A stretch of 26,161 nucleotides of DNA from CAZCEC01 sp964497615 (lineage in GTDB: Bacteria; Chloroflexota; Anaerolineae; Anaerolineales; UBA6663): assembly GCA_964497615.1 (NCBI GenBank), contig CAZCEC010000086.1, positions 1 to 26,161 of the forward strand, read 5' to 3'. Positions within the stretch are counted from its first letter, which is position 1. Every line of letters begins with the position of its first letter. The translations under genes were made by a program, and so were the position numbers. This document shows positions 6,645 through 14,481 of this stretch, piece by piece. A model generated the notes under the pieces. That model saw nothing but the letters and a program-made list of their open reading frames with translations, was not told the DNA's origin and did no database searches.

Positions 6645-7832
6645 GTGAACCCCAAGTTACTGCAACGCATCGGCGCGGCCCTGGTGCTGGGCAGCCTGCT
6701 GCTGGCGGCCTGCGCTGGCGGCGGCGGCGGCGGGGCGGGCGGCCCGCTCCGCTCCCTCGGCGACGGCGAAGGCGCCGTCTCCATCGTCGCCTGGGCCGGC
6801 TACATCGAGCGCGGCGAAACCGACCCCGCCTTCGACTGGGTGACCGACTTTGAAGCCGAGACCGGCTGCCTGGTCTCCGTCAAGACCGCCGCCACCTCCG
6901 ATGAGATGGTGGCCCTGATGAACGAAGGCGGCTTCGACCTCGTCACCGCCTCCGGCGACGCCAGCAACCGCCTCATCTCCGGCGAGCGCGTCCAGGAAAT
7001 CAACACCGACCTGATCCCCAGTTGGGGCAAGGTGGACTCCCGCCTCCAGAACGCCCCCTGGCACACGGTGGACGGCAAGCACTACGGCGTGCCCTATCAG
7101 TGGGGGGCCAACGTGCTGATGTACAACACCGAGGTCTTCGCCGGCCAGGCGCCCACCAGTTGGAACGTCGTCTTTGAAGAGCAGAACCTGCCCGACGGCC
7201 AATCCAACCGCGGCCGCGTCCAGGCCTATGACGGCCCCATCTACGTGGCCGACGCCGCCCTGTACCTGATGGCGCACAACCCCGAGTTGGGCATCGCCGA
7301 CCCGTACTCCCTCAACCGCGATCAGTTCAACGCCGCGCTCGACTTATTACGCCAGCAGCGCGAGCTGGTCGGCCGCTACTGGCACGACGCCTTCATCCAG
7401 ATGGACGACTTCACCAACGAAGGCGTGGCCGCCTCCAGCTCCTGGCCCTTCCAGGTCAACATCCTCCAGGCCGGGGGCGCCCCCATCGCCAGCGTCTTCC
7501 CCGTCGAAGGCGCCACCGGCTGGGCGGACTCGACCATGATGCACATCGACGCCCCGCACCCCAACTGCGCCTACCTGTGGCTGGAGCACTCGCTCAACCC
7601 CAAGCTCCAGGGCGACCTGGCCGCCTGGTTTGGCTCGGTGCCCGCCAACCTGGAAGCCTGCTCCGGCAATGCCTTGCTGGGCGACCAGGGCTGCAACACT
7701 AACGGCCTGGGCAGCTTCGACGTCATCCGCTTCTGGCGCACGCCCACCACCGACTGCGGCAACGGCAGCAGCGACTGCGTCCCCTACCATGAGTGGGTGA
7801 CGAACTACATCGCCGTGATCGGCGGACGCTAA
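6645..7832 (+). CDS. potD: Polyamine ABC transporter substrate-binding lipoprotein
   Basis: A GTG start with AGGAGGAG just upstream gives a 395-residue protein. The signal peptide ends at a lipobox LLLAAC with Cys23, so it should be a membrane-anchored lipoprotein. A Gly-rich linker follows. The mature domain begins SIVAWAGYIERG and contains DEMVALMNEGGFDLVTASGD, YGVPYQWGANVLMYNTEVF and ASSSWPFQVNIL, the layout of PotD/PotF-type spermidine/putrescine receptors. The protein would deliver the ligand to PotB and PotC on the outer membrane face. It is the first gene after a strong promoter and is followed by potA, potB and potC, which supports the assignment. The exact ligand (putrescine, spermidine or another cationic compound) is inference. 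Confidence 0.9.
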   Translation: MNPKLLQRIGAALVLGSLLLAACAGGGGGGAGGPLRSLGDGEGAVSIVAWAGYIERGETDPAFDWVTDFEAETGCLVSVKTAATSDEMVALMNEGGFDLVTASGDASNRLISGERVQEINTDLIPSWGKVDSRLQNAPWHTVDGKHYGVPYQWGANVLMYNTEVFAGQAPTSWNVVFEEQNLPDGQSNRGRVQAYDGPIYVADAALYLMAHNPELGIADPYSLNRDQFNAALDLLRQQRELVGRYWHDAFIQMDDFTNEGVAASSSWPFQVNILQAGGAPIASVFPVEGATGWADSTMMHIDAPHPNCAYLWLEHSLNPKLQGDLAAWFGSVPANLEACSGNALLGDQGCNTNGLGSFDVIRFWRTPTTDCGNGSSDCVPYHEWVTNYIAVIGGR

Positions 7833-7835
7833 CCT

Positions 7836-7896
7836 GACGAAGGACGAAAGACGAAGGACGAAGACGGGCCGCACCAGCCGTCTTTCGTCCTTCGTC
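7836..7896. repeat. 18-bp perfect inverted repeat between potD and potA
   Basis: GACGAAGGACGAAAGACG (7836-7853) is the exact reverse complement of 7879-7896, with a 25-nt loop that itself repeats AAGGACGAAGACG. The sequence is low-complexity GACGAARGA, and the same words recur as CCTTCGTCCTTCGTC in the spacer at 11700-11785. Transcribed, it would form a strong hairpin between potD and potA and could let potD mRNA outlast the rest. Confidence 0.85.
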
Positions 7897-7912
7897 GTTC
7901 GTCGCGCGCCGC

Positions 7913-8977
7913 ATGGCCCAGCCCGAACCCGACCGCTCCGGCGGCCCCCCGGCCGTCCGCTTCACCCTCGTCACCCGCCACTTCGGCGACGTGCGCGCCG
8001 TGGACGGCGTCAGCCTCGACATCCTCGACGGCGAGTTCTTCACCATGCTCGGCCCGTCCGGCTCCGGCAAGACCACCTGCCTGCGCCTGGTGGCCGGCTT
8101 CGACACGCCCACCAGCGGCACCATCGCCCTGCACGGCGCCGACGTCACCCACCGCCCGCCCTACGAGCGCGACGTCAACACCGTCTTTCAGGACTATGCC
8201 CTCTTCCCCCACATGACCGTGGGCGACAACGTGGGCTATGGGCTGATGATCCGCAAGGCGCCCCGCCCCGAGCGCGAGCGCCGCGTGGCCGAGATGCTCG
8301 ACCTGGTGCGCCTGCCCGGCCTGGCCGCCCGCAAGCCCTCCCAGCTTTCCGGCGGCCAGCGCCAGCGCGTGGCCCTGGCCCGCGCCCTCATCAACCACCC
8401 GCGCGTGCTTCTCCTGGACGAACCCCTGGGCGCGCTCGACCTCAAGCTGCGCCAACAGATGCAGATTGAGCTAAAGGCCATCCAGCAGCGCGTGGGCATC
8501 ACCTTTATCTACGTCACCCACGACCAGGAAGAAGCCCTCACCATGAGCGACCGGCTGGCGGTTTTCAACCACGGCCGCATCGAACAGCTTGGCACCCCGG
8601 CCGAAGTGTACGAGCGCCCCGCCACCGAGTTCGTGGCCGGCTTCGTGGGCGTCTCCAACCTCGTGCGTGGCCCGCTGGCCCTCGCCCTCACCGGCGCGGA
8701 CCAGACCTTCGCCGTGCGCCCCGAGAAAATCCGCCTGGCCCCGGCCGGCGCGCCCGCCCCCGATGGCGCCTGCCGCGTCGAGGGCCGCATCCGCGACGTG
8801 GTCTACGTCGGCATGCACACCCGCTATTTGGTGGAAGTGGACGGCGGCGCGGAGCTGACCGTCGTGGAGCAGAACCTGGCCGTCACCTCCATGGAAGCCC
8901 TCTCCGCCCGCGGCCGGCAAGTCACCCTCATCTGGGACAAAGCCTTCAACCGTCCCATCGCGCCAACCACCACCTAA
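7913..8977 (+). CDS. potA: Polyamine ABC transporter ATP-binding protein
   Basis: A 354-residue ATPase with Walker A GPSGSGKTT (47-55), a Q-loop with VFQDYALFPHMTV (91-103), signature LSGGQRQR (145-152), Walker B VLLLDEP (165-171) and H-loop THD (202-204). The C-terminal third (AVRPEKIRLAP, VVYVGMHTRYLVEVDGGAELTV) is the TOBE-type domain of PotA/CysA-like importers. It would power PotBC at the cytoplasmic membrane face. The ATG at 7913 has no clear Shine-Dalgarno and comes shortly after the inverted repeat. The closely preceding VFRFTLVTRHFG-type strand starts the domain normally, so the start is probably right within a few codons. Confidence 0.95.
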   Translation: MAQPEPDRSGGPPAVRFTLVTRHFGDVRAVDGVSLDILDGEFFTMLGPSGSGKTTCLRLVAGFDTPTSGTIALHGADVTHRPPYERDVNTVFQDYALFPHMTVGDNVGYGLMIRKAPRPERERRVAEMLDLVRLPGLAARKPSQLSGGQRQRVALARALINHPRVLLLDEPLGALDLKLRQQMQIELKAIQQRVGITFIYVTHDQEEALTMSDRLAVFNHGRIEQLGTPAEVYERPATEFVAGFVGVSNLVRGPLALALTGADQTFAVRPEKIRLAPAGAPAPDGACRVEGRIRDVVYVGMHTRYLVEVDGGAELTVVEQNLAVTSMEALSARGRQVTLIWDKAFNRPIAPTTT

Positions 8978-9010
8978 ACACTCTCTGATCTCCTGTCCCT
9001 AATCTCTTTC

Positions 9011-9092
9011 CCTGAGCCCCTTGAGTCCCTTGAGTCCCCTGAGCCCCTTGAGTCCCCCAAGCCCCCTCATGCCCCTTATTCCCCTTATTCCC
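9011..9092. repeat. Degenerate pyrimidine-rich tandem repeat in potA-potB spacer
   Basis: The 130-nt gap between potA and potB holds about five imperfect copies of an ~11-nt word CCTTGAGTCCC, followed by CCCCTTATT twice. It contains no ORF or clear promoter. The composition is strongly C/T on the coding strand, which could make a Rho-accessible, poorly structured RNA stretch. Confidence 0.75.
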
Positions 9093-9107
9093 CTTCCTTA
9101 ACCCCTC

Positions 9108-10010
9108 ATGCAGCGCCTCTCCAACTTCCTCTACCGCTACCCCTGGCTCTTCATCCTGCTGCTGCTGCCCCTCCCCCTGGCCTGGTTCCTGCCCATCTAT
9201 CTCGGGTCGCTGGCGGCGCTGCTCGTCAACTCCTTCTTTCGGCTGGACGACTTCACCGGGCAGATCGTGCGCGAGTTCACCCTCGGCACCTACGCCCAGC
9301 TTTTCACCCCCGCCAACCTGGATATTGTCTATCGCACCACCAGCATGGCCGTGGCCGTCACCGTCGCCGACGCCCTGATCGCCTTCCCCCTGGCCTACTT
9401 CATCGCCCGCTACGCCTCCGGCCGCCTCAAGCCGCTCATGTATCTGGCCGTCATCCTGCCCTTGTGGTCCAGCTATCTGGTGCGCGTCTATTCGTGGAAG
9501 CTGATCCTGGCCAAGGAGGGCATCATTAGCTGGCTGTTCAGCGCCGTGGGCTTGCAGGGCGTGCTGGATGCCGTCTTGCGCCTGCCCAGCATCGGCGGGC
9601 CGTCGCTGTCAGTCTCGTCGCTGGGCATGTTCCTGGCCTTCACCTACATCTGGCTGCCCTACATGATCCTGCCCATCCAGGCCGCCCTGGAGCGGGTGCC
9701 GCGCTCGCTGGTGGAGGCCTCCGGCGACCTGGGCGCGCGCCCGGCGCAGACTTTCTGGCGCGTCATCCTGCCGCTGGCCCTGCCCGGCGTCATCGCCGGC
9801 TCCATCTTCACCTTCTCCCTCACCCTGGGCGACTTCATCGTCCCCTCCGCCCTGGGCAACTCCAGCTACTTCATCGGCCAGGCCGTGCTGGCCCACCAGG
9901 GCACCTCCGGCAACATCCCGCTGGCCGCCGCCTTCACCATGGTGCCCATCACCATCATGGCGATTTACCTGCTGGTGGCCCGCCGTTTAGGAGCCTTCGA
10001 TGCGCTCTAG
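9108..10010 (+). CDS. potB: Polyamine ABC transporter permease, PotB type
   Basis: A 300-residue inner-membrane protein with about six hydrophobic helices, starting FLYRYPWLFILLLLPLPLAWF. The conserved permease (EAA) loop is LVEASGDLGARPAQTFWRVILPLALPGV at about residues 201-228. It is preceded by the PotB-like LWSSYLVRVYSWKLIL segment. It would form the channel with PotC and dock PotA. PotC overlaps its last 11 nt. There is no Shine-Dalgarno before the ATG at 9108, and the C/T-rich repeat lies directly upstream. Confidence 0.93.
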   Translation: MQRLSNFLYRYPWLFILLLLPLPLAWFLPIYLGSLAALLVNSFFRLDDFTGQIVREFTLGTYAQLFTPANLDIVYRTTSMAVAVTVADALIAFPLAYFIARYASGRLKPLMYLAVILPLWSSYLVRVYSWKLILAKEGIISWLFSAVGLQGVLDAVLRLPSIGGPSLSVSSLGMFLAFTYIWLPYMILPIQAALERVPRSLVEASGDLGARPAQTFWRVILPLALPGVIAGSIFTFSLTLGDFIVPSALGNSSYFIGQAVLAHQGTSGNIPLAAAFTMVPITIMAIYLLVARRLGAFDAL

Positions 10011-10827
10011 CGCCAGCGCCCGCGTCACCTCCAGCGGCGGCGGCGAGCGCCGCGCCCCCTGGCCCCTCACCGTGGCCGCCATCGGCGCGCTGCTGTTTCT
10101 GCACATCCCCTTCCTCATCATCATCCTGTACGCGTTCACCACCGACGAGGCCGCCTACAGCTTCCCGCCGCCCGGCCTCACCACCCGCTGGTTTGGCGTG
10201 GCCTTCAGCCGCCAGGACTTCTGGGCCGCCCTGGGCCTCTCCCTGCGCGTGGCCGGCATCGCCACCCTGCTGGCGCTGGTGCTGGGCACCCTGGCCGCCG
10301 CCGCCGTCTCGCGCAGCCGCTTCTTTGGCCGCGATTCGATTTCGTTCCTGCTGGTGCTGCCCATCGCGCTGCCCGGCATCGTCTCCGGCATCGCCCTGCG
10401 CTCCGCCCTCGGCCTGCTGGAGATCCCCTTCTCGTTCTGGACCATCATCGTCGGCCACGCCACCTTCTGCGTCGTCGTGGTCTACAACAACGTCCTGGCC
10501 CGCTTCCGCCGCACCAGCCACTCCCTGGTGGAGGCCTCCATGGACCTGGGGGCCAATGGCTTCCAGACCTTCCGCTATGTGATCCTGCCCGCCCTCGCCA
10601 CCGCCCTGCTGGCGGGCGGCATGCTGGCCTTCGCCCTGTCCTTCGATGAAGTCATCGTCACCACCTTCACCGCCGGCCAGCAGCAAACTTTGCCCATCTG
10701 GATCTTCAGCCAGCTCACCCGCCCGCGCGACCGGCCCGTCACCAACGTCGTGGCCGTCTTCGTCGTCCTCGCCACCACCCTGCCCATCCTGCTCGCCCAC
10801 CGCCTCAGCCAGTCCGGCGACGAGTAA
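10000..10827 (+). CDS. potC: Polyamine ABC transporter permease, PotC type
   Basis: A 275-residue permease with an N-terminal tail (SSASARVTSSGGGERR), then about six transmembrane helices. The EAA loop is LVEASMDLGANGFQTFRYVILPAL, and the end motif FALSFDEVIVTTFTAG is typical of PotC. The ATG overlaps the end of potB by 11 nt, and AGGAG (9989-9993) inside potB serves as its ribosome binding site, so translation is coupled. It is the last gene of the importer. Its stop lies only 2 nt from the stop of the convergent SDR gene, leaving no room for an intergenic terminator. Confidence 0.93.
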   Translation: MRSSASARVTSSGGGERRAPWPLTVAAIGALLFLHIPFLIIILYAFTTDEAAYSFPPPGLTTRWFGVAFSRQDFWAALGLSLRVAGIATLLALVLGTLAAAAVSRSRFFGRDSISFLLVLPIALPGIVSGIALRSALGLLEIPFSFWTIIVGHATFCVVVVYNNVLARFRRTSHSLVEASMDLGANGFQTFRYVILPALATALLAGGMLAFALSFDEVIVTTFTAGQQQTLPIWIFSQLTRPRDRPVTNVVAVFVVLATTLPILLAHRLSQSGDE

Positions 10828-10829
10828 CC

Positions 10830-11630
10830 CTACACCGCCGTATTCCCCCCATCCACCACCAGCGCCGCCCCGGTCATAAAGCTGGACTCCTCCGACGCCA
10901 AGAACAGCACCGCCCGCGCGATCTCGTCCGCCTCGCCCACGCGCCCCATCGGCAGCGCCGCCCCCATCTCCCTCAGCATCGCCTCACTCGATATGCCCCC
11001 CGCGTTGCGGTGATAGCCTTCCGCCAGCCACCGTTCCACGAACGTGTCGCCGGGGCACACCGCGTTCACCCGGATGCCCTCGCGCGCATGGTCCACCGCC
11101 ATCGCCTTCGTCATCTGGATCACCGCGCCCTTCGACGTGCAGTACGCCACCGAACTGCGCCCCGCCACCAGCCCCCAGTCCGAGGCGTTGTTCACGATCA
11201 CCCCATACCCGCGCTCGCGCATGTGCGGTAGCACCAGCCGGCTCATCCGCCACACCCCGGTCACGTTCACCCGCAGGGTCTCCTCCCAGTCGGCCTCGCT
11301 GGTCTCCTCCGCTTTACCCCCGTGCACCACCCCGGCGTTGTTGAACAGGATGTCGATATGCCCGAACGCGGCCAGGGTCTCCACCACCGCCTGTTCACAG
11401 CCCTCCAGCGTCCCGTGGTCGGCGGGGATGTAGCGCGCGGCGTCGTAGTCCTTGGCCAGGATGCCCAACTCCGCCTCCAGTGCCGCGCCCCGCTCATTGC
11501 GCCGCCCAGTGAACGCCACCCGCGCCCCCTCCGCCACAAACAGCCGCGCCGTCGCCGCCCCAATCCCCGACGTCCCGCCCGTAATCAGCGCCACCCGATT
11601 CTTAAGTCGCATTCCCGCCTCGCGATTCAT
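10830..11630 (-). CDS. SDR-family NAD(P)-dependent oxidoreductase
   Basis: A 266-residue classical short-chain dehydrogenase. It has the cofactor motif TGGTSGIG (17-24), the structural motif NNAG (97-100), and the catalytic set Ser150 and Tyr163-x3-Lys167 (YCTSK). The C-terminal segment ends SSFMTGAALVVDGG as in 3-oxoacyl-ACP reductase and sugar or alcohol dehydrogenases. The annotated ATG at 11630 could be replaced by the ATG at 11612, which has GAGGCGGGA just upstream and begins MRLKNRVALITGG, a more typical start. The substrate is unknown. The gene stands alone, tail to tail with potC. Confidence 0.92.
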   Translation of the reverse strand: MNREAGMRLKNRVALITGGTSGIGAATARLFVAEGARVAFTGRRNERGAALEAELGILAKDYDAARYIPADHGTLEGCEQAVVETLAAFGHIDILFNNAGVVHGGKAEETSEADWEETLRVNVTGVWRMSRLVLPHMRERGYGVIVNNASDWGLVAGRSSVAYCTSKGAVIQMTKAMAVDHAREGIRVNAVCPGDTFVERWLAEGYHRNAGGISSEAMLREMGAALPMGRVGEADEIARAVLFLASEESSFMTGAALVVDGGNTAV

Positions 11631-11803
11631 GTGTCACGTGCCAAGTGTCGCGTGCCGAGTGAAGCGCCCGCACCACGTATCACGTTTCACGCCTCACCTT
11701 TCACGCTCGCCTTCCGTCGTCGGTCGTCCTTCGTCGGTCCTCCCGGCTTCCTTCGTCCTTCGTCGGTCGTCCTTCGTCCTTCATAATTCATCCTTCATCC
11801 TTC
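11631..11803. repeat. Low-complexity repeat spacer
   Basis: The 173-nt gap between the SDR and sppA genes is almost entirely made of short repeated words. There are CACGT/TTTCACG variants (about 11634-11710), then CCTTCGTCGGTCGTCCTTCG variants (about 11710-11780), and finally TTCATAATTCATCCTTCAT. The last word recurs as part of the inverted repeat at 20787-20841, and the CCTTCGTC words recur at 7879-7896. No gene or promoter is visible. Confidence 0.75.
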
Positions 11804-12838
11804 CTAAGGTCCCACCCACCGCGCCTCCAGCCGCGGATGGCTCAGCCACGCCACCGCCTCCGCCAATGACGGCAGCAGGGTGGGGGGCTGGGCAGCGTTC
11901 GCCAGCAGGTCAAAGAACGTCAGCGGCGTGTTGTACTCGATCAGCCGCGGCTCGCCGGTGATGCCGCCCAGCTCGGCCGCGCGCGCAATCGCGTCGGCCT
12001 CGTACCCCAGCGCGTCGATCAGCCCCGCCTCCAGCGCCTGCCGCCCGGTGAACACGCGCCCATCCGCCAGCGGCAGCACGTCGTCGGCCGGCAGCCCGCG
12101 CCCCTCGGCCACAATCGCCACAAAGTCCGCATACGTCTCATCCACGATGGCCTGCCAGTAGGCGCGCTCCTCCGGCGTCATCTCGCGGTAGGGCGAGCCG
12201 AAGTCCTTGCGCGGCCCGCTCGTCACCACCACAAAGTCCACCCCCACTTCCTCCAGCAGCCCGCTGGCGTCCGCGAACTCGCTGATCACGCCGATGGAGC
12301 CGGTGAGCGTGTTGGGGTTGGCGATGATCCAATCCGCCGCCATGCTGATGTAGTAGCCGCCGCTGGCCGCCGTGTCGCCCATCATCACAACGATGGGCTT
12401 GTCCGCCTGCTTCAGCGTATTGTAGATTACGTCCGAGGCCGTTACGCCGCCGCCGGGGCTGTTCACCAGCAGCAGGATCGCGCGCACATTCGGGTCCGCC
12501 GCCGCTTCCTCGATGTAGCCTGTCAGTGTCTCGGCGCTGGCAATCGCGCCCGTCTCCAATGGCCCCGCCCCCTGCGACACGATCAGCCCCTCCACCCGGA
12601 TGACGGCCACCGCCGGCCCCACGCCCGTGCTCGTCCGCGTGCCGTCGCCGCCGGGCGGTGCCACCTGCATCACCCGGCAGGCGATGGCCGTCACCATCAC
12701 CAGTCCATAGCACGCCATCACCGGCAGCGCGAAACCCGCCGCCAGCGCGAACAGCGCCCGCCAGAACGTGCGCCCTTCGCCGCCGTTGCGGGGGGCGGTT
12801 TGCCCCGGCGCGGCCAGGGGAAGCGGATTTGTGGTCAT
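11804..12838 (-). CDS. sppA: Signal peptide peptidase SppA (S49)
   Basis: A 344-residue membrane-anchored serine protease. One hydrophobic segment lies at about residues 27-54, then the S49 domain starts AVAVIRVEGLI. Motifs include LLLVNSPGGGVTASD (122-136) and the nucleophile in DTAASGGYYIS with Ser159. The general base is Lys211 in SGPRKDFGSPYREM, giving the Ser/Lys dyad of short SppA. The family degrades signal peptides left in the membrane after secretion. The Shine-Dalgarno AAAAGGAT precedes the ATG, and the DUF4256 gene ends 14 nt upstream, so the two are probably one transcript. Confidence 0.93.
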   Translation of the reverse strand: MTTNPLPLAAPGQTAPRNGGEGRTFWRALFALAAGFALPVMACYGLVMVTAIACRVMQVAPPGGDGTRTSTGVGPAVAVIRVEGLIVSQGAGPLETGAIASAETLTGYIEEAAADPNVRAILLLVNSPGGGVTASDVIYNTLKQADKPIVVMMGDTAASGGYYISMAADWIIANPNTLTGSIGVISEFADASGLLEEVGVDFVVVTSGPRKDFGSPYREMTPEERAYWQAIVDETYADFVAIVAEGRGLPADDVLPLADGRVFTGRQALEAGLIDALGYEADAIARAAELGGITGEPRLIEYNTPLTFFDLLANAAQPPTLLPSLAEAVAWLSHPRLEARWVGP

Positions 12839-12852
12839 GCGGTTATCCTTTT

Positions 12853-13410
12853 CTAGACCCTCAGCGAGCCACGGAACCCCCTGGCGCTAAACCAAGTAGG
12901 CGCGCTGTTGTGTGACACAAAGACATGGTCGTAGCGCCGATCACCATAGATGGCTCCGCCAAGCGCCCGAATATCTGAAGGCGTCCTCAGCCAGCTCTCC
13001 GTCTTCGTATCGAACTTGCCCAGCTTCTGCAGCGCGCGATATTCTTCTTCGGTCAACAGCTCAATCTCCATCGCGGCGGCCAGGTCAACCGCGTTGCCGC
13101 CGGGCGCCTCGCGCTGTTTCGCCGCCTCGCCGTCGTAACACACCTTCCTGCGGCCCGGCGGGCTTTCCGCCGCACAGTCATAGAAAACGTATTCGCCCGT
13201 CTTCTTGTCATGACCAACAACATCCGGTTCGCCGCCGGTTCTATCCATTTCATGCAGCGACCACAACTTCTCAGGTTGAGCTTCCAGCCTCGCCTCGACT
13301 TTGGCCCAATCAAGCCCTTTGTGGCGGCGCATGTTACTCTCGAAACGGTCTTTCAATGCCCCGAGTAATTCTTCGCGTTGCTTTGCAGACAACTTCTTCT
13401 TAGCTGTCAT
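12853..13410 (-). CDS. DUF4256-family protein
   Basis: A 185-residue soluble protein recognised from its pattern as DUF4256. It has an N-terminal helix (LSAKQREELLGALKDRFE), GEPDVVGHDKKTGEYVFYDCAAESP, ELLTEEEYRALQKLGKFDTKTESWL, and the C-terminal RALGGAIYGDRRYDHVFVSHNSAP...ARGFRGSLRV. The family is widespread and has no assigned function that I know. The gene is less GC-rich than its neighbours, which may point to transfer. It probably precedes sppA in one transcript (14-nt gap). Two REP-like hairpins lie just upstream. Confidence 0.85.
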   Translation of the reverse strand: MTAKKKLSAKQREELLGALKDRFESNMRRHKGLDWAKVEARLEAQPEKLWSLHEMDRTGGEPDVVGHDKKTGEYVFYDCAAESPPGRRKVCYDGEAAKQREAPGGNAVDLAAAMEIELLTEEEYRALQKLGKFDTKTESWLRTPSDIRALGGAIYGDRRYDHVFVSHNSAPTWFSARGFRGSLRV

Positions 13411-13431
13411 GTTTGAGCTGCCTGTTCCTAA

Positions 13432-13480
13432 GCCCGGTTGACCGGGCGTCGATACTAGCCCGGAGCCTTTAGCTCCGGGC
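13432..13480. repeat. Two REP-like hairpins
   Basis: GCCCGGT-TG-ACCGGGC (13432-13447) is a perfect 7-bp stem. GCCCGGAGC (13458-13466) pairs with GCTCCGGGC (13472-13480) around CTTTA, a perfect 9-bp stem preceded by CTA. The form is that of REP elements (short head plus palindrome). Neither is followed by a T-run on either strand, so they are weak candidates for intrinsic terminators. The second hairpin runs into the 55-bp tandem repeat. Confidence 0.75.
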
Positions 13481-13626
13481 GGCGCCGGGCATGTCGGCCC
13501 CTTTGGCTGTTCCCTCGCCCGCCGCTACTGCCGGGCGGCGCCGGGCGTGTCTGCCCGTCGGCTGTTCCCTCGCCCACCCGTACCGCCGGGCGGCGCCGGG
13601 CGTGTCTGCCCGTCGGCTGTCCCCTA
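13475..13626. repeat. 55-56-bp tandem repeat, three copies
   Basis: Units begin at 13475, 13531 and 13586 with CCGGGCGGCGCCGGGC, itself palindromic around GGCGCC. They continue GTGTCTGCCCGTCGGCTGTTCCCT. The last unit ends on the stop codon of the methyltransferase gene (CTA at 13624-13626 on the plus strand). The second and third units are the most alike. No ORF across the array is convincing. Confidence 0.8.
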
Positions 13627-14382
13627 CGTCTTCCTCCCCACCACCCTCGTAAACCCCAGCCACCGCCCCCCATCCGCCCGCAGCATCTCCGCCTCGGTCG
13701 AATCCGTCGCCACCCCCTGCTGGTAGGCATACTCGTCCCACCTCAGCCACGCCTCCCAGCCGCCCTCCAGCCAGTCGGCGCGCTCCACCGTCACCAGCCC
13801 CGTCTTCTCCCAATGCCGCCGCCACCACGCCGGGCTGTGGAACGTCCAGAACTCCCAACTCCAATAAGGCCGCAAATGCTCGGGCACCTCGCCCGCGATC
13901 TCCTCGCGCAGCCCCGGCGCCACCACCCCGATCTGCCCGCCGGGCCGCACGTGCTTCAGCAGGTGCCACCCCAAATACATCTCGTCCGTGCCGAAGTAGT
14001 GGTAGGCATCCACGCTCACCACCGCGTCAAAGAACTCCGGCGCGAACGGCAGGGTGTGCGCCTCCACCCGCAGCGGGAACACCTGCGCCTCCAGCCCCGC
14101 CTCCCGCACCCGGCGCGCGTTCTCCTCCGGCGCGATCCACAAATCCGCCGCCCACACCTGCGCCCCGTATTCCTTTGCCAGAAAGATGGAGCTTAACGCC
14201 CGCCCGCAGCCTAGGTCCAGCACCCGCATGCCGGGCTGCAGCGCCATTGTCTCGGTCAGCGCCTCGGTGAGCCACAGCACATTCGGCCCCATGTGCGCGG
14301 CCAGCATCAATTCCGGCGCGTAAGCCGCCGAGCGCGGATACTCCGGCCGCGTGATCGGCCGCGGACCTGCCCGGTCATTCAT
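13624..14382 (-). CDS. Class I SAM-dependent methyltransferase
   Basis: I place the start at the ATG at 14382, which has GGGAGACAGGGG before it. A longer reading to 14454 would translate the inverted repeat. The 252-residue product has motif I VLDLGCGRALSSIFLA at about residues 54-69, then VWAADLWIAPEEN (motif II acidic region), LPFAPEFFDAVVSVDAYHYFG (motif IV area) and HVRPGGQIGVVAPGL (motif VI area). The C-terminal part is Trp-rich (YWSWEFWTFHSPAWWRRHW), a feature seen in small-molecule methyltransferases. The substrate is unknown. The stop codon coincides with the end of the 55-bp repeat array. Confidence 0.85.
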   Translation of the reverse strand: MNDRAGPRPITRPEYPRSAAYAPELMLAAHMGPNVLWLTEALTETMALQPGMRVLDLGCGRALSSIFLAKEYGAQVWAADLWIAPEENARRVREAGLEAQVFPLRVEAHTLPFAPEFFDAVVSVDAYHYFGTDEMYLGWHLLKHVRPGGQIGVVAPGLREEIAGEVPEHLRPYWSWEFWTFHSPAWWRRHWEKTGLVTVERADWLEGGWEAWLRWDEYAYQQGVATDSTEAEMLRADGGRWLGFTRVVGRKT

Positions 14383-14409
14383 CCCCTGTCTCCCTCTCGG
14401 TGCAGCGGC

Positions 14410-14469
14410 AGACCTGCCAGGTTTTGCCCGCGCGTTCCCCAGTCTGTTCGGCAAAAACCTGGCAGGTCT
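14410..14469. repeat. 16-bp inverted repeat, copy 2 of the window-start element
   Basis: AGACCTGCCAGGTTTT (14410-14425) pairs perfectly with AAAACCTGGCAGGTCT (14454-14469) around a 28-nt loop. The arms equal those at 6-66, while the loop sequence differs. It fills the gap between the methyltransferase gene and the end of the KDG kinase gene, where a hairpin could end kinase transcripts. Confidence 0.88.
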
Positions 14470-14481
14470 CGGGCCGTAGAC

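Noticed and set aside
14383..14454. Longer start of the methyltransferase
   Set aside because: It would translate the inverted repeat; the ATG at 14382 has a better ribosome binding site.
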